From Taeniopygia guttata (taxonomy: Eukaryota; Chordata; Aves; Passeriformes; Estrildidae), in NCBI RefSeq assembly GCF_048771995.1, contig NC_133063.1, positions 59,555,310-59,619,309 of the forward strand: 64,000 nucleotides of DNA. Direction: 5' to 3'. Shown here in pieces: positions 12,572-24,990 of this stretch (positions are counted from its first letter, which is position 1; each line of letters opens with the position of its first letter). The notes below the pieces were generated by a model that worked only from the letters and a program-made list of their open reading frames with translations, was not told where the DNA came from and did not search any database. The position numbers were made by a program, and so were the translations under genes.

Positions 12572-15321
12572 ACCCTCATTTTGGCTCCTTCTTTGATGGT
12601 TTCACTTCAGTTAGATTAGCAAAAAAGATAAAGCTGCATTTCTACTGATAAGCCTCTTGGAGTCCCAGCCAATTGGTTGAAGGGCTAAGGATGTTGAAAA
12701 TACATATCCAATTATGATCTGGCTGTGGTCCCTGCTTGGCTAATGTATCAAATGTCATTTCCAACTGAAAAAAGCACACCCTGTCACTAATGTTGTTTTA
12801 TACATAGCACAAAGTGTACTCTTGAGAAACAGCCTGATCTTCTGATACACTGCAAAGTTTTGTCAAAATAGGATAATCTATCCAAAATACAAACCTAGAC
12901 ATACAGGAAAGGATTTATGCAACTTTCTCCAACAAAGCAGGTGAAGTACAGACAAGTATGTTAAAAACTATGATTATTTCTATTGCAGGGATTTTTCAAG
13001 ATATGGAGCAACATGTGCCCAAATATCACAGATTGGCACAAAAATCAACATTGAGAACTGTTTTCTAATTGCAGAAAAGCACTAATATGTGTTATGTACC
13101 ATGGAACAAAGCAAGAATTAAAGAATATAAAGCCATGGACTGAGGGAACTGTGGCTAGGTAAGGACGTTTTTAAGGATTATGTATTATTTTATTTCTCTA
13201 CTCTCAAACTTTTCTATTCCAAGCTATTTGACTGCACTGAACACTGAAGAATCAAAGTCTTGTTCTCTCCCTTAGGATGCCATGACTGCTTTTCTGTTGT
13301 CTTTCTCCATTTCTACTGAAAGATCTCTGTAGTGCACTGGAATTGTGTAAGAGTCAATATTATTGTTTAGCTTTCCAAGATTAAAGACTGCTGGGCAGAA
13401 AAGATCCTCCCCTCAATTTGTGCATTGTGCTTAGTAAAAGTTTATTTACTTTTTTATGACTTGGAAAAGAGACAAGTGCTGTGGTTAAAAAAGGTTCTCT
13501 TTCCTTTGGTTGCTGGGAAAAAAAAAAGATAAGACAACTGCAAGCGGTGGCAGGAGAAACAAGAATATGTGAACTTGTTCCAAAATTTTAGTCCTAAATC
13601 AGTCAGCTATAAATAAATGCATTAAGTCTTCAGTGAACTGGACTCTGTAGTCATTTGTATATCTCATAAGCATGGTTTGCTTTTGCAAACACTGGACCTT
13701 ATGTACTTTTCTTTTTGATATCCACTAATACTTGAGCACACAATGTACTTGTGCTTGTCTTTTATTCCACAATACCTTTATGAGAAATAAAGTCCATTAA
13801 CTATGCAAGACTCCCTCCACCTAAAAAAGCCCTCACTTTCTTGTCCTAGTAATTCTTGTGCATACATTGATTCAAAAGAAAACAAAAAAGGAACTCTATT
13901 AAACATCAAGCAATGACAATGCTTGAAAGGACATGTTATTCACTTAAGCCTAAATATTTTGTCACCTTCTACTGGTATTTAAGATGTCTGCCTAAAAATT
14001 AATGTATGCTTGTTTTCTACCTGAATTTCTATGAATACAAAACCAGCTTTTGGTAGTAACCTGTCCTTTAAAAGTCCTGGCTTTTTCAAATCAGCCCCTA
14101 GGCAAGCTGGACCCCCAGACAGTCCATGGGAGTGGAAGCAGTGATAGGTGCTGCTAAGAGGATGGTGTCCTGAGGGAAAGGAGCAGGCTGCTGGATCACA
14201 TCCAGGGAGAGCTGGTTCTGAGATAGACTTTCTCTCATACTTTTTCTCAGATGTGAATTTGCACTCCTGCTCAATTCTGGTGGCTCGTTTTCCTCCTTTT
14301 CAGTACACAGCAGAAATCCTGCAGAACACACAAAGGGAAATTCCAGAACCTGTAACTGCCCCATTTCTCTGGACTCCCCACACAGGAGAAGAGGCTGGAT
14401 GTGTCTCAGATTTCCTTCTATTGACATTTTCCTGACTTCTGCTACGTCTTTTTAGAGCCATTGGCAATGTACCAGTACCAGGGGCTAGACCTGGCTAGGG
14501 CAGGGTTTTGTCACTGTAAAAGGGTTTGAGGAGAGCTTAGCTAGCTAGTTATGGTTTCAATTTGTCTTTCTAAAACTAGGCCTCTAGGGCCTGGCAAAAG
14601 GCCTGGAAAAGTCTGTATAGACCTCATGCTGTCAGCTTGGTTTTACAGATCTCATTTCTGTCTGGCAGTTTTCAGGCTGCCCAGGGAAAAATTTGGCCAG
14701 TGGCTTGCTAGTGCAGAAGACAATTTCCAACTGGGAATGAAGCCAAGTTATCGTGAACTTTACTAACGGAGGATGGAGTACACTGGCTCCACGTTGGAGA
14801 TGTTTTTCCAAAGATGAAACCAAAATCCTGAGCACACGAAAGGGAAAATGTTGCAACAGAGAGCGTGAGACTATGAACGCTTAGTCAGGCCACCAGTCTG
14901 TTAATGGCATTTCACGCACATTCGTGAGCAAGACTCACGCATATTTTTTTGTTTGTTTGTTTTATCATGAATAGGTTTTTAGGCTCTCTCTAAGCCCCAG
15001 ATGATAGGAGTGGACTCATAATAGCTCCTCATTTTGGAAGCTCATGTCTGGCCCTACTGAGATGGGGTGGGAACTAGCAGGGTTGGCACTGGCTGGGTAA
15101 AGGTCTGACTCAAAGAACTCAAAAACCAAGTCCCCAGCAACAACCTGCTCTGTGCACAAGGAATAACTCCAAAGGGAGCTCTGTGCCAGAAAGAGTGAGC
15201 GGCTCAACCCTACCTTCTTTCTACATTTTTTTAGGAAGGTAATTTCACTTCCTTTTGGTAATAACACAGTATACTTCCTTAATTTTCCATTGTACCAATA
15301 TAAATTTGTAATTATTATATT
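12572..15321. other. Unique sequence, no gene found
   Basis: No coding exon or repeat body recognised. Frames of about 95-109 codons overlap on opposite strands at 14098-14435, which argues for chance openness and not coding. Confidence 0.55.
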
Positions 15322-16337
15322 TGTGGTTTTTTGACCCTGTCTGGATGCCAGGTGCCCACCAAAGCTACCCTGTCACTCCCTTCCTCAGATGGAAATAGGA
15401 GAGAAAATATAACAAAAGGCTTGTGGGTTGAGATGAGGACATGGAGAGGTCACTCAGCAATTGCTGTTATGGGCAAAACACACCCAACTTGAGGAAATTA
15501 GTTTAATGAATTACTGTTCAAAATCAGAGTAAGCTAATAAGAAATAAATCCAAATCTTAAAATACCTTCCCCCCCATCCTTCCCTCCTTCCTGAACTCAA
15601 TTTCATTCCCAATCTTATCTACCTCTTCCCTCTGAGAGGTGTATGGGGAGTGTAATGGTGTCTGTGGTCAGTTCCTGATACATTGGATTTGCTGCTCCTT
15701 CCTCTTCCAGCTCCTCCCCTGCTTCAGTGTGGGAACCCTCCCATGGAAGACAATATTTCACAAATTTCTTTATCATGAGTCCTTCCCACATGCTCTTGTT
15801 CTTCATGAACTGCCCCAGCATGGGTTCCCAGCAGGTCAGAAGTCCTACCAGCAAACCTGCTTCACCAAGGGTTTCCCATGGGATTACAGCTTCTTTTAGG
15901 TGTCCACCTGTTCTGTTGTGGGGTCCTCCACAGACTGCAGGCGGATCTCTGCTCCACTAAGGTCCTTCATGGGCTGCAGAGGCACAGCTGCCTCACCATC
16001 ATCTTCCCCAGGGGCTGCAGGGGAACCTCAGCTCTGGTGTCTGGAGAACCTCCTGCCCCTCCATCACTAGCCTTCATGACTGCAGAGTTATTCCTCTCAA
16101 CTGTTCTCACTTCTCTCCTCATCTAGAGTTGCACAGTTTTTACTTCTTCTTGGATATGTTATCCCAGAGATGCTGCCACCTTCACTGATGGGCTTGGCCT
16201 TGAACGGTGGCAAGTCCATCTCAGAGCTTGCTGGGATTGGCTCTGTTGCACATGGGGGAAGCTTCTGGCATGTTCTCACAGATGCAACTCCTCTAGAATC
16301 CACACTACCAAAACTTTTGACATTTAAACCTAAACTA
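15322..16337 (-). mobile_element. Solo LTR of an avian endogenous retrovirus (minus orientation)
   Basis: This roughly 1-kb block matches my memory of an abundant bird LTR. Read on the minus strand it starts near 16337 and passes a conserved block rich in AGCCAATC/GGGATAAC-like elements (about 16250-16140). It then runs through a GC-rich region with repeated 'cagcccatg'-like phrases (about 16060-15700) and ends in the GGGCACCTGGCATCCAG-like stretch near 15362-15345. Many substitutions and the loss of a clean AATAAA show it is old. No internal gag, pol or env sequence flanks it, so it is most simply a solo LTR left by LTR-LTR recombination. I do not assert a family name. Ends are good to about 10 bp, and no target duplication is clear. 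Confidence 0.75.
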
Positions 16338-19300
16338 GTATGACACTTCTAATTGACAATTAGATGAAAAATGCATTGTGCATATAAGTCCCTGCAGGAA
16401 AAAATTCTTCTGTCCTCCTCTGAGCATCAACACACATTATAATATGCAGGACCAGAGCTGTACACACATCTGTGCATGAATTGTGTGAGGAATTCTGAGG
16501 TCTGAGCACCAGTGTCATCAGTTGTCACTGGAGATGGTGTGTGTTAAACACAAGCCTGCACAGACACTAAGTAAAGATCTATGATAATAAAAAAAGAATT
16601 CAACAGCTCAGAAGAAGAACAAAGCCCTCAAATATTCTTAGTCTTGGATTACACAAACTTGGAGTTTGAATTAATTCATAATCCATCATTAAAATTTTGC
16701 TCTAGAGTAACCCAGAAGAAGAATTTAAATTCCTTTTACTAAAACCTAAAAGAAGAAACAGATGTACATTTTTCATTTTTTGGGCTACAAGTTCAATACT
16801 GGGTATATTCTCAGAGTGTTCCAGGTCTATGGGCTGTTTAACAAGCAAGAAAACAAACTTTGGAAAGGTGTGAACTTCCCCTGTAGCTCCATCACTACAC
16901 ATTAATACTGCTCTCCTGTTGTGAGAGCTATTATAATGACATGCTGAATCAAGTACCTAGTATTTCAAAAATTATATAGCTGATGACTTTGAAGAAGTTC
17001 TGACATCTTTGCTACTCTCAACAATCCTTGAAACCCAATGGGTGAAACAGCTACCTTCATTTGTTGCAGAAATTCATTTCAGGATTGTAAAGAATAAATC
17101 TATTGCAATCCATTACAACCTGCACTCTCATTTGTGCTCTCTGAGATAGATAAGATAGGCTTCTGTGAAAGCACAGAACAAAGGAGGAGAAACAGCCACT
17201 GTATTTGGATCATGTCCTGGACCCTTACTCCTATGATTAAGATTCTTGAGAATGTAATAGGTTTATGAGCTAAAAGGGCTCAATACGACCAAAAGGGGAT
17301 GTTATAAAAAGTCCTCTGAGACACATGCACTCTATTTTAATGCAGAAATACAGAAAGTTTTGAAAATTCCAATAGCATTTGCAGGGAAATTATATATATG
17401 ATATAAGAACAATTATGGTTAGTTAAACAGTACTTCTGGAAAATTAATGGTTCCAGTTACATTCTCCAGGGCATTTTAAAACTGAAAAAGAGTCCTAGCA
17501 TTCCCTCTGAAGGTCAAATCTGCTTGCTAGATCTCAGATAAGGACATATTTATATACATTTTTAGGGTATGTAAAAGACTCCATCTGCTTAGTCTGGCTG
17601 AGGACGCAGAGGAAGGTATGGTGTTATGTTGATCAAGAAAACATCATCCCAGCAAATTAGCAGTGTTTGTGATTCTGACTGGTGTTCAGTGGTATATTTC
17701 AGATCTGTTTACTATTTTCACATGCAATTTTATACATTTGAAGGCTATAATTAAATTTAGAAATAATGAAAAACTTATTTGAATTCAAATTAGATAAAAA
17801 CCATGCAGTAGCCTTGAGCATTTTCTTCTTGAATTTTTCCAATTGTGGTTTTTTGTTGTATTTGTTGCTCTTTTAAAGAAAGAACAAAAAGACAGAGGAA
17901 AAATTACATCTGTGTTTTCATAGCAGCATTTGGATTTCAAAAGGATTTGAATGGAACAAAGGTATTGTCAGAGGTGTGATATTGGTGGCACAGGGAGAAC
18001 TTTTTTAGCATTTTCCTGCTTTAAAGAATGTCTCTCTTGAGAGGAAGAACTCTCTAATTGGGCAGGGGCCTTGGAGGTGGGAGAAAGAGTCTGACTCTGC
18101 CTCAGATTCCTCTCTTGAGCTTGGGTGCATCACTTGGAGCAGGAGCCCAGCACTTAGCTGAAGTCATCCTGCAGATAGGTATCTCAGGTAAGCCAGTTAT
18201 TTAGATCTCCTCTCTCATTCAGGCAGATAGACAGGCATCTCTAGAGTACAATCCAACCTCTTTTAGGATAGTTGTCCAAGCAAAGAGGGGTGAATCATGC
18301 TGTGGAGGTACTTGTCTTTCATCATTGACTGTAGAGAGAGTCTAGATGACTAGTTCTGATAATATCCCTGATTTTGGGGTTAGGTGAATGAAGGTGAGCT
18401 CAATCCCACCATTAGTTTTTCTGCACCTCCATTAGTATGCCTGTGAAACAGGCCTGGACTCCTTCCACAGGGAAATGTTCAGTAGAATTGATAGAAAACA
18501 TCAGATGAGGCAATCATGAGGGCCACATGACCCTCTGAGAGGACCCTGGTGGTAGACATCTCTGGTGTTCAAACAGGGGAGCAACTTTCTAAGGAGTAAA
18601 AATCTCCTCACTCCTCCCAGGTGTGAGGAATTCGTGAAGTGCAGCAACTGTCTCTGTAGGAGGTGTCTGTAGGTAATGCATCTCACGCACATGGAGAAGA
18701 ATGGCTCATCTCTTGCACATAGCAAGCATCCATATTGTTGTCTGTCAGGACAGCTGCATTAGAACAGAAAATAGATGAACTATCTTAACCAGTGACCCTT
18801 AAGGAGGGTAAAGTCCATATTCTGGAAACAGGAAAGGAGAGAAATAACCGATGGCTCAACAACATTTAGGGGAATATTTAGCAATTCTGGGGGAGAGGCA
18901 AAAAAATTTTCAGTGAGAGGTGTTCATCACTAGTAGATAAGAAGGAAGTGAGATGCTGCTTGGTGTTTGTGATTAAGCATTGTAATCAAATGCTGTCCTT
19001 TGAAGAGCCATTGAGGCTTCTGCGCAGCAGACTTGCAGCTTCCTGTGAGAGTGCTCAGGGCTGTGAGCACTTTGAGGGCTGTGATCATAGCAGAATACCT
19101 TATAAACGGTGGAGACACATTTCTGCATTAAAAGCGGCTGTGTCTCAAGGTATGCATCTGTCACAGTCACCTGTGACAGGTTATACTTGTCAAATGACCC
19201 ATTTCTTCTGCATGTTACCACCATATTGAAGATCTGGTCACATGGAATTTCAGTCTTCCCACACAGGGCATTGAAGATCTGATCTCACAGAACATCCCTG

Positions 19301-22267
19301 GTACCCCTGTGAATCTTGTAATGAGCTCAGTGTAAGTGTGGTAGGAGTCAACTCTTCTTTCTTGTAAATGGGGGATGGAAATCGCCCATGTAGAAGAGCA
19401 GGGCAGAGCATAATTTGGAAACAAGTTTCCAAGTCTTTTAGTTCCCTGGCTATATGCTTATGATGGAGAACAGATTATTGCCTCTCCTTGAGGTGAATTC
19501 ATGTTTTCACTCTGAACTACAGATCTTAGTTCTGGTATAAAGTGTTCTGAAATTAAACAAAAAATGTATCAAAATATCATCATGAATTAGTGCTTCTGCT
19601 AAGAGATGGATATATCAGAGTGGTTTAATGACTCATCACTTCTGGGTGTAGTTTTCCCCAGCTTTGCAGAAATCAGGTTTAAACCCTACAGTGGCGGTGC
19701 ATATCTCACATTAGGCCCTAGCTCACGGTGCAAGACAAGTCCCAGGCTAGCTGCATTTGCTGTGTAATCACAACTTGATAAATTTTGTCTGTATTGCTTC
19801 CAATCTATACAGTTTTGGCTCTATTTGTAATGTTTTACAAGGCACTGGGCACTTTTGCTACAACAGAATCCATGCCAGCATGCAGCTTGTTCACTTTATG
19901 CTCTGAACATAACATTGTCCGCATGATCTTCACAGTTGGCTGCCACCAACAGCTGTTTTTCTTTATTCACCAGCAGACATACTGAATGCTCTCAGCTGTA
20001 ATTCACTTTTTCATTCCCAGTTATGAATACTGATACTGCTTTAGAAGGTGAGCTTGCATTTAGAGTGCTGGTTTTTACTAGAACTTGCAGGAGGAGTGAA
20101 AAGAAATTCCATTTATTGCAGGACCTATCATATATGAAGCTGTCTTTTGCAAGAAAATGACAGAAACAGTATGTATTACTTTCTGTTAGGGCTTTTAAAT
20201 CATCTGCAAACCTGTCACTTCTGGATGCAATTTGATCCAAATCCTATAATGTGCATTCAGTCAGTAAGTTTTGCCAGTATAATTCTTACTGTAGTTGACA
20301 AATTCCATTAACAGACATCACCTTTTCACATGCTTTCCTTTCTAATGCACTTTTTTCTTTTGCTTCCTTCTCTTATCCTATTGCCCCTCCTTTTTTTCCT
20401 TAACACTTTTATTTGATCTGGCTGACACATGATGCTTCTCAGTGCCACTATTGCTCATATGTTTGCTGTTCTGCTACAGCGATTTTATGCACTCCCAACA
20501 TATGTTAAACTCATGCTCTTGGCATATCAGTGCCAGCAGGAGTCTGAGAAAGAAGTGTTTTTAAAATGACATTTCAAACCACCAGGTGACCTAAATACTT
20601 GGAGTTTTAGGAAAAACCTTTAGGTTAAAGATTAATGCTGCAAATTGTAAAATTGAGCATGTCATTTAATGTCTCTACAACGCAAAAGGTTTCTATTTGC
20701 CTGATTGTAGGTTTCTGGCTTTGCTTTACCAGCATGTAGAGTTGACATATGTGCACATTTTGTTCAGAGTTGCCCTGTATTCATGCCGCAGATGGAGCTC
20801 AGATCCTGTGGCTTGGCAGACAGAAGTGGCATGTGGTTTTCCAGAGAAAGAGAAGATCTTACCCCTTACCCAAACCCAAGCAAAGAGTAGTCCAAACTTC
20901 ATATACCTGTAGGAGGGGGAACAACTAAGGTGGCAAAGGCAAAGACATGTTAATTCTTGATATGTTCATCTCATGATACACTTCATGTTTACTCTTTTTA
21001 AGGTGTTACTTAACTGCACACATGTTTGTTTGTTCAGGGGTTTTGCAATTTTTTTCCAGAATGTTCTTTAAACATAGTTCTCACAACACAACTTTTAGTT
21101 CTACGATGTATACATAAGCTCCAAAAAAAGAAAAGTCATATTCAAATACTTCAAATAAACTCCATGCAAGCTTTTGTACTTCAAATATGAAATGGCCAAA
21201 TAAGAGACCTGTTGAGCTATAGTGTAGTCATTGCTCAAGACTACCATGCTATTTTTAGGAAAGCAGTAGGATTCCATTAAAAATACTGATTTGTTCTTGT
21301 GACTCTGAAAAGACTGCAAGAGAAAAACCGTAATACTAACTTCATGCCAACAGGGATCTCTGAAAAAGTTTCTGTTGTATATATGCCCCTGCCCAAAGAC
21401 AACTTGGGCCTGTCTGATAGCATATGAGACTTTAGATACCGGGAAATAAATTCATTTCCTCTTGTAATACCAGGAGGAATTAGAAGAATTACAGCAGGCA
21501 CTATATGTTTCGGGATATTGTCTGTCTGTGTTAAAAAGATGCTGACTTAAAGAAGAATAGCATTGTTTTCTTTCCTGTTTTTTTAACATGTCTGTCTCCA
21601 GATGGGTGAGGTTATTTCACATACAGCTTCTTTCTCAGAGGAACTGGTTTCTAATGAACTGAGGTGAACTGATCCTAGTAAGACTAGCCAATTCAGAACA
21701 TGGGAAAGTACCATGTTATTTTCATTATGTGCCTTGGCATCTTGGTGAACTAAGTTCAAGCGTGGAAGATGAAGTGAATTGTAGCCTGCAGCTGCTAATT
21801 GAGTAGCCAGAGCAAGCAAAGTACACCTGTAAGACTTCCAGCCACGGAGGCTTAGCAGAGGAAGAAATGGAAGCTCCTTTTCACTGGTGTGTGGTCCTGA
21901 AGAAGATTCAGATTCACACTAGGGAGCAGGTGGAATTTTGCTGCAATAAAGATCATGAAAGAGGTAGCAATGAATTTCTTGAGTCTAATAAATAAATAGC
22001 AGACAGACAGACAAACTACAGCTGCAATCTTTAAAGAAATTGGTGTAGCCTATTGTTTCACTTCCCCTGATTTTCTTTCCCTGTCATCACCCACCACTTC
22101 TCCAAGATATCTTCTGATGGTCTCAGATGTTGCAACTGAGAATATAAAGAACATATATTGTCTAAATATAATTAGCTGTTGCCATGCCAACAAGTAGACT
22201 ATGCTTAACAGCAGTCAATATATAGATTTGATTGTAATAAATGTACTGAATCTTTATACCTCCTTAA
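16338..22267. other. Unique sequence, no gene found
   Basis: No recognised gene or repeat body. Between about 18500 and 19440 several minus-strand frames (18501-18725, 18973-19224, 19215-19424) lie close together. They are in different frames and I recognise none of them. A 9-bp-arm hairpin sits at 19158-19179 (CTGTCACAG, TCAC loop, CTGTGACAG). Another small palindrome, TCTAATTG-A-CAATTAGA, lies near 16350. Confidence 0.5.
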
Positions 22268-23452
22268 ACCAACTTAGTGGTATTCCAACTTATGATGGAA
22301 TGACTACCTCTCTGGATAAGGGAAGGGTTACAGATGTCATTTGGAATTGTGTAAATATTTTCATATGGTCCCACCCAACATGCTTCTTTCTAAGATGAAG
22401 AGAGATGGATTAGATGGATAAAAAATGGCTTCATCCAGAGATTAATGGTCTATGTCTCGAAGACCTGATGGCTATCAGTGACTGTAGAGCCCCTCAGGGG
22501 TCCATATCAAGATCACTCAGTTTTAATACTTTTATTGATGACATAGACAAAGGGATTGAGTGCACCCTCAGCAAATTTTCAGGTGACACTAAGCTTAATG
22601 GTCCAGTTGACACCCTTGAACAATTGGATGCCATCCAGGGGTGATCTGGGCAAGCTCAAGATATGGGTCCATGGCAGTTTCATGAGGTTTAACAAGGCCA
22701 AATGCAAGGTGCTACACCTGCATCAGGGCAACCCCAGTATCAGTTCAGACTGGAAGATAGACAGATCACAGCAGCCCTGCCCAGAAGGGCTTGGGGGTGC
22801 TGTGGTGAGAGGCTGGACATGACCCAGCCATGGGCACTCACAGCCCAGAGAGCCACACGTGTCCTGAGCTGCATCCAGAGCAGCGTGGGCAGCAGGGGAG
22901 GGAGGGGATTCTGCCCCTCTGCTCTGCTCTGGTGACACCCACCTGCAGGGTTGCATCAGCTCTGGGGTCACAGCACAGGAAGGACATGGACCTGCTGGAG
23001 GGAGTCCAGAGGAGGCCACCAAGATGATCAGAGGGCTGGAGCGCTTATCTTACAAGGAAAAGCTGAGAGAATTGGGATTCTACAGCCTGGAAAACAGAAA
23101 GCTCAGAGGTGATGTAATTGTGGCCTTCCAGTACCTAAAGGAAGCCTACAAGTAAGATAGAGAGGAACATTTTACAAGAGCATGTAGTGACAAGACAAGG
23201 GGAAATGGGTTCAAACATCACTAGATTTGAAGTTAGAAATAAATTCTTTTCTGCGAGGTTGGTGAGGCACTGGAACAGGTTATCCAGAGAAAAGTCACGG
23301 ATACCCCATCCCTAGGAGTGTTCAAGGCCAGGCTGGATGGCACTCTGAGCAATCTGTTCCAGTGGAAGGTATCCTTGCCTATGTGAGACACATTGGAACT
23401 GGATGATCTTTATAGTCCCTTCCAACTCAAGTCATTCTATGATTGTGTGATT
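22268..23452 (+). mobile_element. CR1 LINE, 5'-truncated, with intact 3' tail
   Basis: This is the C-terminal part of the CR1 ORF2 reverse transcriptase followed by its 3' end. Recognisable in order are a degenerate mid-RT segment (about 22290-22350), the box equivalent to GVPQGS (about 22490-22510), the catalytic FxDD box (22576-22587) and the downstream thumb-like region to about 23380. The catalytic box reads F-S-G-D, so the first aspartate is lost. Successive open segments lie in different frames (22414-22644, 22556-22822, 22702-22935, 22830-23027), which shows frameshifts. The element ends with ATTCTATG plus a diverged second octamer at 23434-23449, the characteristic CR1 tail. It is a dead, moderately old copy. 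Confidence 0.95.
22917..22931 (+). repeat. (CTCTG)3 pentamer inside CR1
   Basis: Three CTCTG units occur inside the CR1 RT region. The same pentamer recurs at the equivalent place in the CR1 copies at 58318-58332 and, on the other strand, at 24396-24420. Confidence 0.9.
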
Positions 23453-23942
23453 AAGCTAACCTTGACCTACCCCATTACATAGACCCACAGCTGCTGTCTC
23501 ACCAAGCTAGCCAAAAGATGTAAAGCAGAGCAGCCAGAGAGCCTGACAAGAGTAAGAAGAGCTTCCCCTGGGGTGAGCTTTCCTCCCGTTCCTGCAAACC
23601 AGCACAAACTGGCAGAGAGACCAGGAGGTGAGTGTTAGGAAGACCAATGGAGGAGTAACATAACCATGTTATTGTTCATGGAAATACGGAGAATACTGTT
23701 TACTTGGGCATTCTTACAAATTGCCAACATTCCTTTTTTCCTTTAAACATGCATGGAGAAAGGTGAATAGATAAATGAACACACAAGCTGACTAAATACA
23801 GAATAATTATTCTTACTGTTTTCTGTTTCTTCATATAAGTAAGATTTCTTCTGCTTTTGCAGCACTTGAAATTATCTAATAATATCAGAACAGACTTCTG
23901 TGCCAAAATGGGTGCAATTTAATCACATATTGAGATACTTTT
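23453..23942. other. Spacer between CR1 copies, no gene found
   Basis: Unique sequence between a plus-strand and a minus-strand CR1. I see no gene. Confidence 0.6.
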
Positions 23943-24668
23943 AACAGAATCACAGAACATTCTGAGTATCACACCATGGGCTTGAGAGCATTGTTTAATG
24001 CTTCTTGAACTCTGTCAAGCTGTTGCTGTGACTGCTTCCCTGAGGAGCCTCTTCCAGTGCCCAACCACCCTCGGGGTGAAAAACCTTTTCTGGATATCCA
24101 GTCTAATCCTCACCTAACTCTGCTTCATGCCCTTTTCTCAAATCCTGTCACTTGTCATGAGAATGAAGAGACCTGCCCCTCAGCTTCCCCTTGTGAGGAT
24201 GTTGAATACCACAATGAGGTTTCTGCTCACTCTCCTTTTCTCCAGGCTGAAGAGACCAATCATCCTCAGTCTCATATGACTTCCCCTCCAGACCCTTCAC
24301 CATTTTCATTGCTCTGCTTTGGACACTCTCCAAGAGCTTTACATCTTTCTTATATTGGGCAAAACTGCCCCCTGGATCAAGGTGAAGCTGCCCCAGAGCA
24401 GAGCAGAGCAGAGCAGAGCAGAACAATCCCCTCCCTTGCCTGGCTGGTGATGCTGTCCCTGATGATGCACAGCACACAAGTGGCCCTCCTGGCTGCCAGG
24501 GCACTGCTGGCTCATGTTCAGCTTTATGCTGACTGGGATATCCAGCTCCCTTTCCACAGTGCTGGTCTCCGGCCTCTCATTCTCCAGTCTGTCTATACAT
24601 CCAGGGTTGCCCCATCTCACATGTAGAATCTGGCACTTGTTCTTGTTAAACTTCTTATAATCACTGAA
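23943..24668 (-). mobile_element. CR1 LINE fragment, minus strand
   Basis: Read on the minus strand, this contains CR1 RT C-terminal coding sequence and the 3' untranslated end. The left border near 23943 carries the reverse complement of the CR1 tail (AGAATCACAGAAC on the plus strand). Several frames are open on both strands (24057-24626 plus; 24148-24504 and 24339-24620 minus); the minus-strand ones are the decayed CR1 reading frame. It belongs to a different CR1 lineage from the neighbour at 22268-23452, judging by its 3' region. The right end, the 5' truncation point, is approximate. Confidence 0.88.
24396..24420 (-). repeat. (GAGCA)5 pentamer expansion inside CR1
   Basis: Five perfect GAGCA units (TGCTC on the minus strand, the same repeat as CTCTG). 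They sit in the minus-strand CR1 at the position where other CR1 copies carry three units. Confidence 0.92.
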
Positions 24669-24728
24669 TCCTGTTTCGCTCCAGGGTGAAGCAGTTCTTC
24701 AAATGGCACAACTGTACAGAAACAATGA

Positions 24729-24990
24729 GGGACTGGAATGGTCTTAGGGGGTAATTTAGTCTTTCATCCTAGTCTAACACACAGAAACAATCACATTTGC
24801 ATTTTTTGACAGATGCTTGTCTAACCTGTTTTTGGAAAATTCTTGAAGGTGGGAACCTATAGCCTCCCAGTCAATGCAGCTGCCTGCCTCTCCTCTTTAC
24901 AGGAAGAGAAAAAGAAAGCACCACTCTCTATCTAAATCTTCTGTCCTGCAGAAGCTCTTGCTGTGAGCTTTCTGATGGATCTGGGGAATG
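24729..24990 (-). mobile_element. Old CR1-like fragment, minus strand
   Basis: The sequence follows the typical layout of an ancient sauropsid CR1 3' end read in reverse. A degraded 'ctggaatggtc' end is followed by phrases equivalent to 'acagatgcttgtctaacc' and then a pyrimidine-rich block ending near 24960. Divergence is high and no octamer tail remains. It is probably an older insertion than the CR1 directly to its left. The boundaries and subfamily are uncertain. Confidence 0.5.

Noticed and set aside
12109-12579. 156-codon minus-strand frame rich in Lys, Gly, Glu and Arg
   Set aside because: It is a translation of the AAGGG/AAGGGG simple repeat. Its periodicity comes from the DNA repeat unit.
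24057-24626. 189-codon plus-strand frame, the longest in the window
   Set aside because: It is antisense to a minus-strand CR1 LINE and has no independent coding evidence.
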